Assembly: GCF_021568705.1 (NCBI RefSeq)
Contig: NZ_JAKGTH010000006.1
Span: 186,001-250,000 of the forward strand
Length of the DNA: 64,000 nucleotides
Source of the DNA: Gillisia lutea
GTDB lineage: Bacteria > Bacteroidota > Bacteroidia > Flavobacteriales > Flavobacteriaceae
Direction: 5' to 3'
In this document: positions 63,550-64,000 of the stretch, in pieces
Position numbering within the stretch: position 1 is the stretch's first letter
How the letters are laid out: every line of letters begins with the position of its first letter
The notes under the pieces: model-generated
The model's database searches: none
Told to the model about the DNA's origin: nothing
The model's input: the letters and a program-made list of their open reading frames with translations, nothing else
Position numbers and translations under genes: made by a program

Positions 63550-64000
63550 TTAATACGTAAATCCTAGTTTATCCAAGCCTTGTTTAATTTCAGGATTTGC
63601 CATAAATAAATTCCAAGGTAATTGAGTTCTATAATTCTCTATCATTGCGATTATGGGGCCTTGATCTATTGCTAAATACCCTTTTGCAAACCAGTTATTC
63701 TCTTCCGAATATGCATCGTAAAATCCATAATCTCCCCATAAGTTATCCCCAAGCTCCTCATAAAAATACCTTAGCGCAGCCATAGATTTTTCGGGAGTAT
63801 AAGGAAATGAGGAAAGCGCAGCTGTGGGTGTTATCACACCAAGATCGTTGGTAGGACTGTGAGCGGAATACCCCTCATAATTATCGGAGGCGGTCAACCC
63901 CCATGAATTCTCTCCATAACCTTTGTAATTCTTAGGGTTTCGAACACAATATTCATAGTTTATAAGAGTATGGGATGTATTTTGATTCCAATAATTGGCA
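63550..64000 (-). CDS. GH144 glycosidase, C-terminal part (start outside window)
   Basis: The C-terminal half of a second GH144 enzyme; the frame is open to the window edge (ANYWNQNTSHTLINYEYCVR and onward), so the ATG at 63897 is internal. It has the same blocks as its neighbour: NYKGYGENSWGLTASDNYEGY, HSPTNDLGVITPTAALSSFPYTP, AIDQGPIIAMIENYR and the identical ending LDKLGFTY. The two are clearly a tandem duplication, but about a third of positions differ, so it is not recent. Its stop overlaps the ATG at 63550 of the next frame (TAATG). Confidence 0.92.
   Translation of the reverse strand, partial: ANYWNQNTSHTLINYEYCVRNPKNYKGYGENSWGLTASDNYEGYSAHSPTNDLGVITPTAALSSFPYTPEKSMAALRYFYEELGDNLWGDYGFYDAYSEENNWFAKGYLAIDQGPIIAMIENYRTQLPWNLFMANPEIKQGLDKLGFTY

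Noticed and set aside
63550-63897. Separate 115-residue gene at the window end
   Set aside because: The frame stays open beyond the ATG at 63897 and the upstream residues align with the neighbouring GH144 enzyme, so it is the end of a longer gene.
1-64000. CRISPR arrays, insertion sequences and rRNA genes
   Set aside because: I saw no regularly spaced repeats, transposase frames with inverted ends, or rRNA sequence in the window.

Overview
ORGANISM. The window looks like the chromosome of a marine or soil Flavobacteriaceae bacterium (Bacteroidota). Evidence: low GC; promoters of the Bacteroidota type (TTG, 19 bases, TAnnTTTG) in front of rplM and two tRNA genes; SusC/SusD pairs with a hybrid two-component regulator; and a DnaE polymerase with a DnaQ-like exonuclease fused to its N-terminus. 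The genus cannot be fixed from sequence alone. LAYOUT. 1-4.85 kb: the 3' end of polA, a small lipoprotein gene, then ribosomal/translation genes rplM-rpsI and rpsB-tsf. 4.85-9 kb: DUF4260, cyclase-family, hemW and ruvC genes on the minus strand and a family 2 glycosyltransferase on plus. 9-14.6 kb: a BlaI/BlaR1-like (M56) regulatory pair with a TPR protein and a TonB-like lipoprotein, a DUF456 protein diverging across palindromic operators, and a universal stress protein with a beta-barrel protein. 14.9-40.4 kb: a complete polysaccharide utilisation locus (PUL) on the minus strand, in transcription order HTCS regulator, SusC, SusD, a putative surface glycan-binding lipoprotein, GH2, GH31, GH97, two GH3, BACON-GH5 and GH29. 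40.4-41.1 kb: two identical tRNA-Asp genes in a duplicated unit, each followed by its own terminator and a structured element. 41.1-52.5 kb: DUF58, trxA, dnaE, a DUF2383-like protein, rpsP-rimM, trmN6, an acyl-CoA dehydrogenase, a decayed gene and a DUF3050 protein. 52.5 kb to the end: a second minus-strand carbohydrate cluster (EEP hydrolase, GH43-like, SusB-like GH97, GH3, sulfatase, esterase, two tandem GH144 genes, the last cut by the window edge). FUNCTION. The first PUL fits xyloglucan: the GH5 enzyme has the BACON plus GH5 layout known from Bacteroides xyloglucanases, GH31 is YicI-like (alpha-xylosidase), GH2 would remove galactose, GH29 fucose, and the GH3 enzymes glucose. The second cluster combines GH144 and GH3, the pair used on beta-1,2-glucans, with a sulfatase, GH97, GH43-like enzyme and esterase; its target is open and its SusC/SusD pair, if any, lies outside the window. 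STANDOUT POINTS. The PUL regulator has Gly instead of the phospho-acceptor Asp in its receiver domain. The tRNA-Asp duplication carries structured elements with a compensatory base change. The surface protein of the first PUL has an internally duplicated, unrecognised domain. Several sharp palindromes lie upstream of the BlaI and universal-stress genes.
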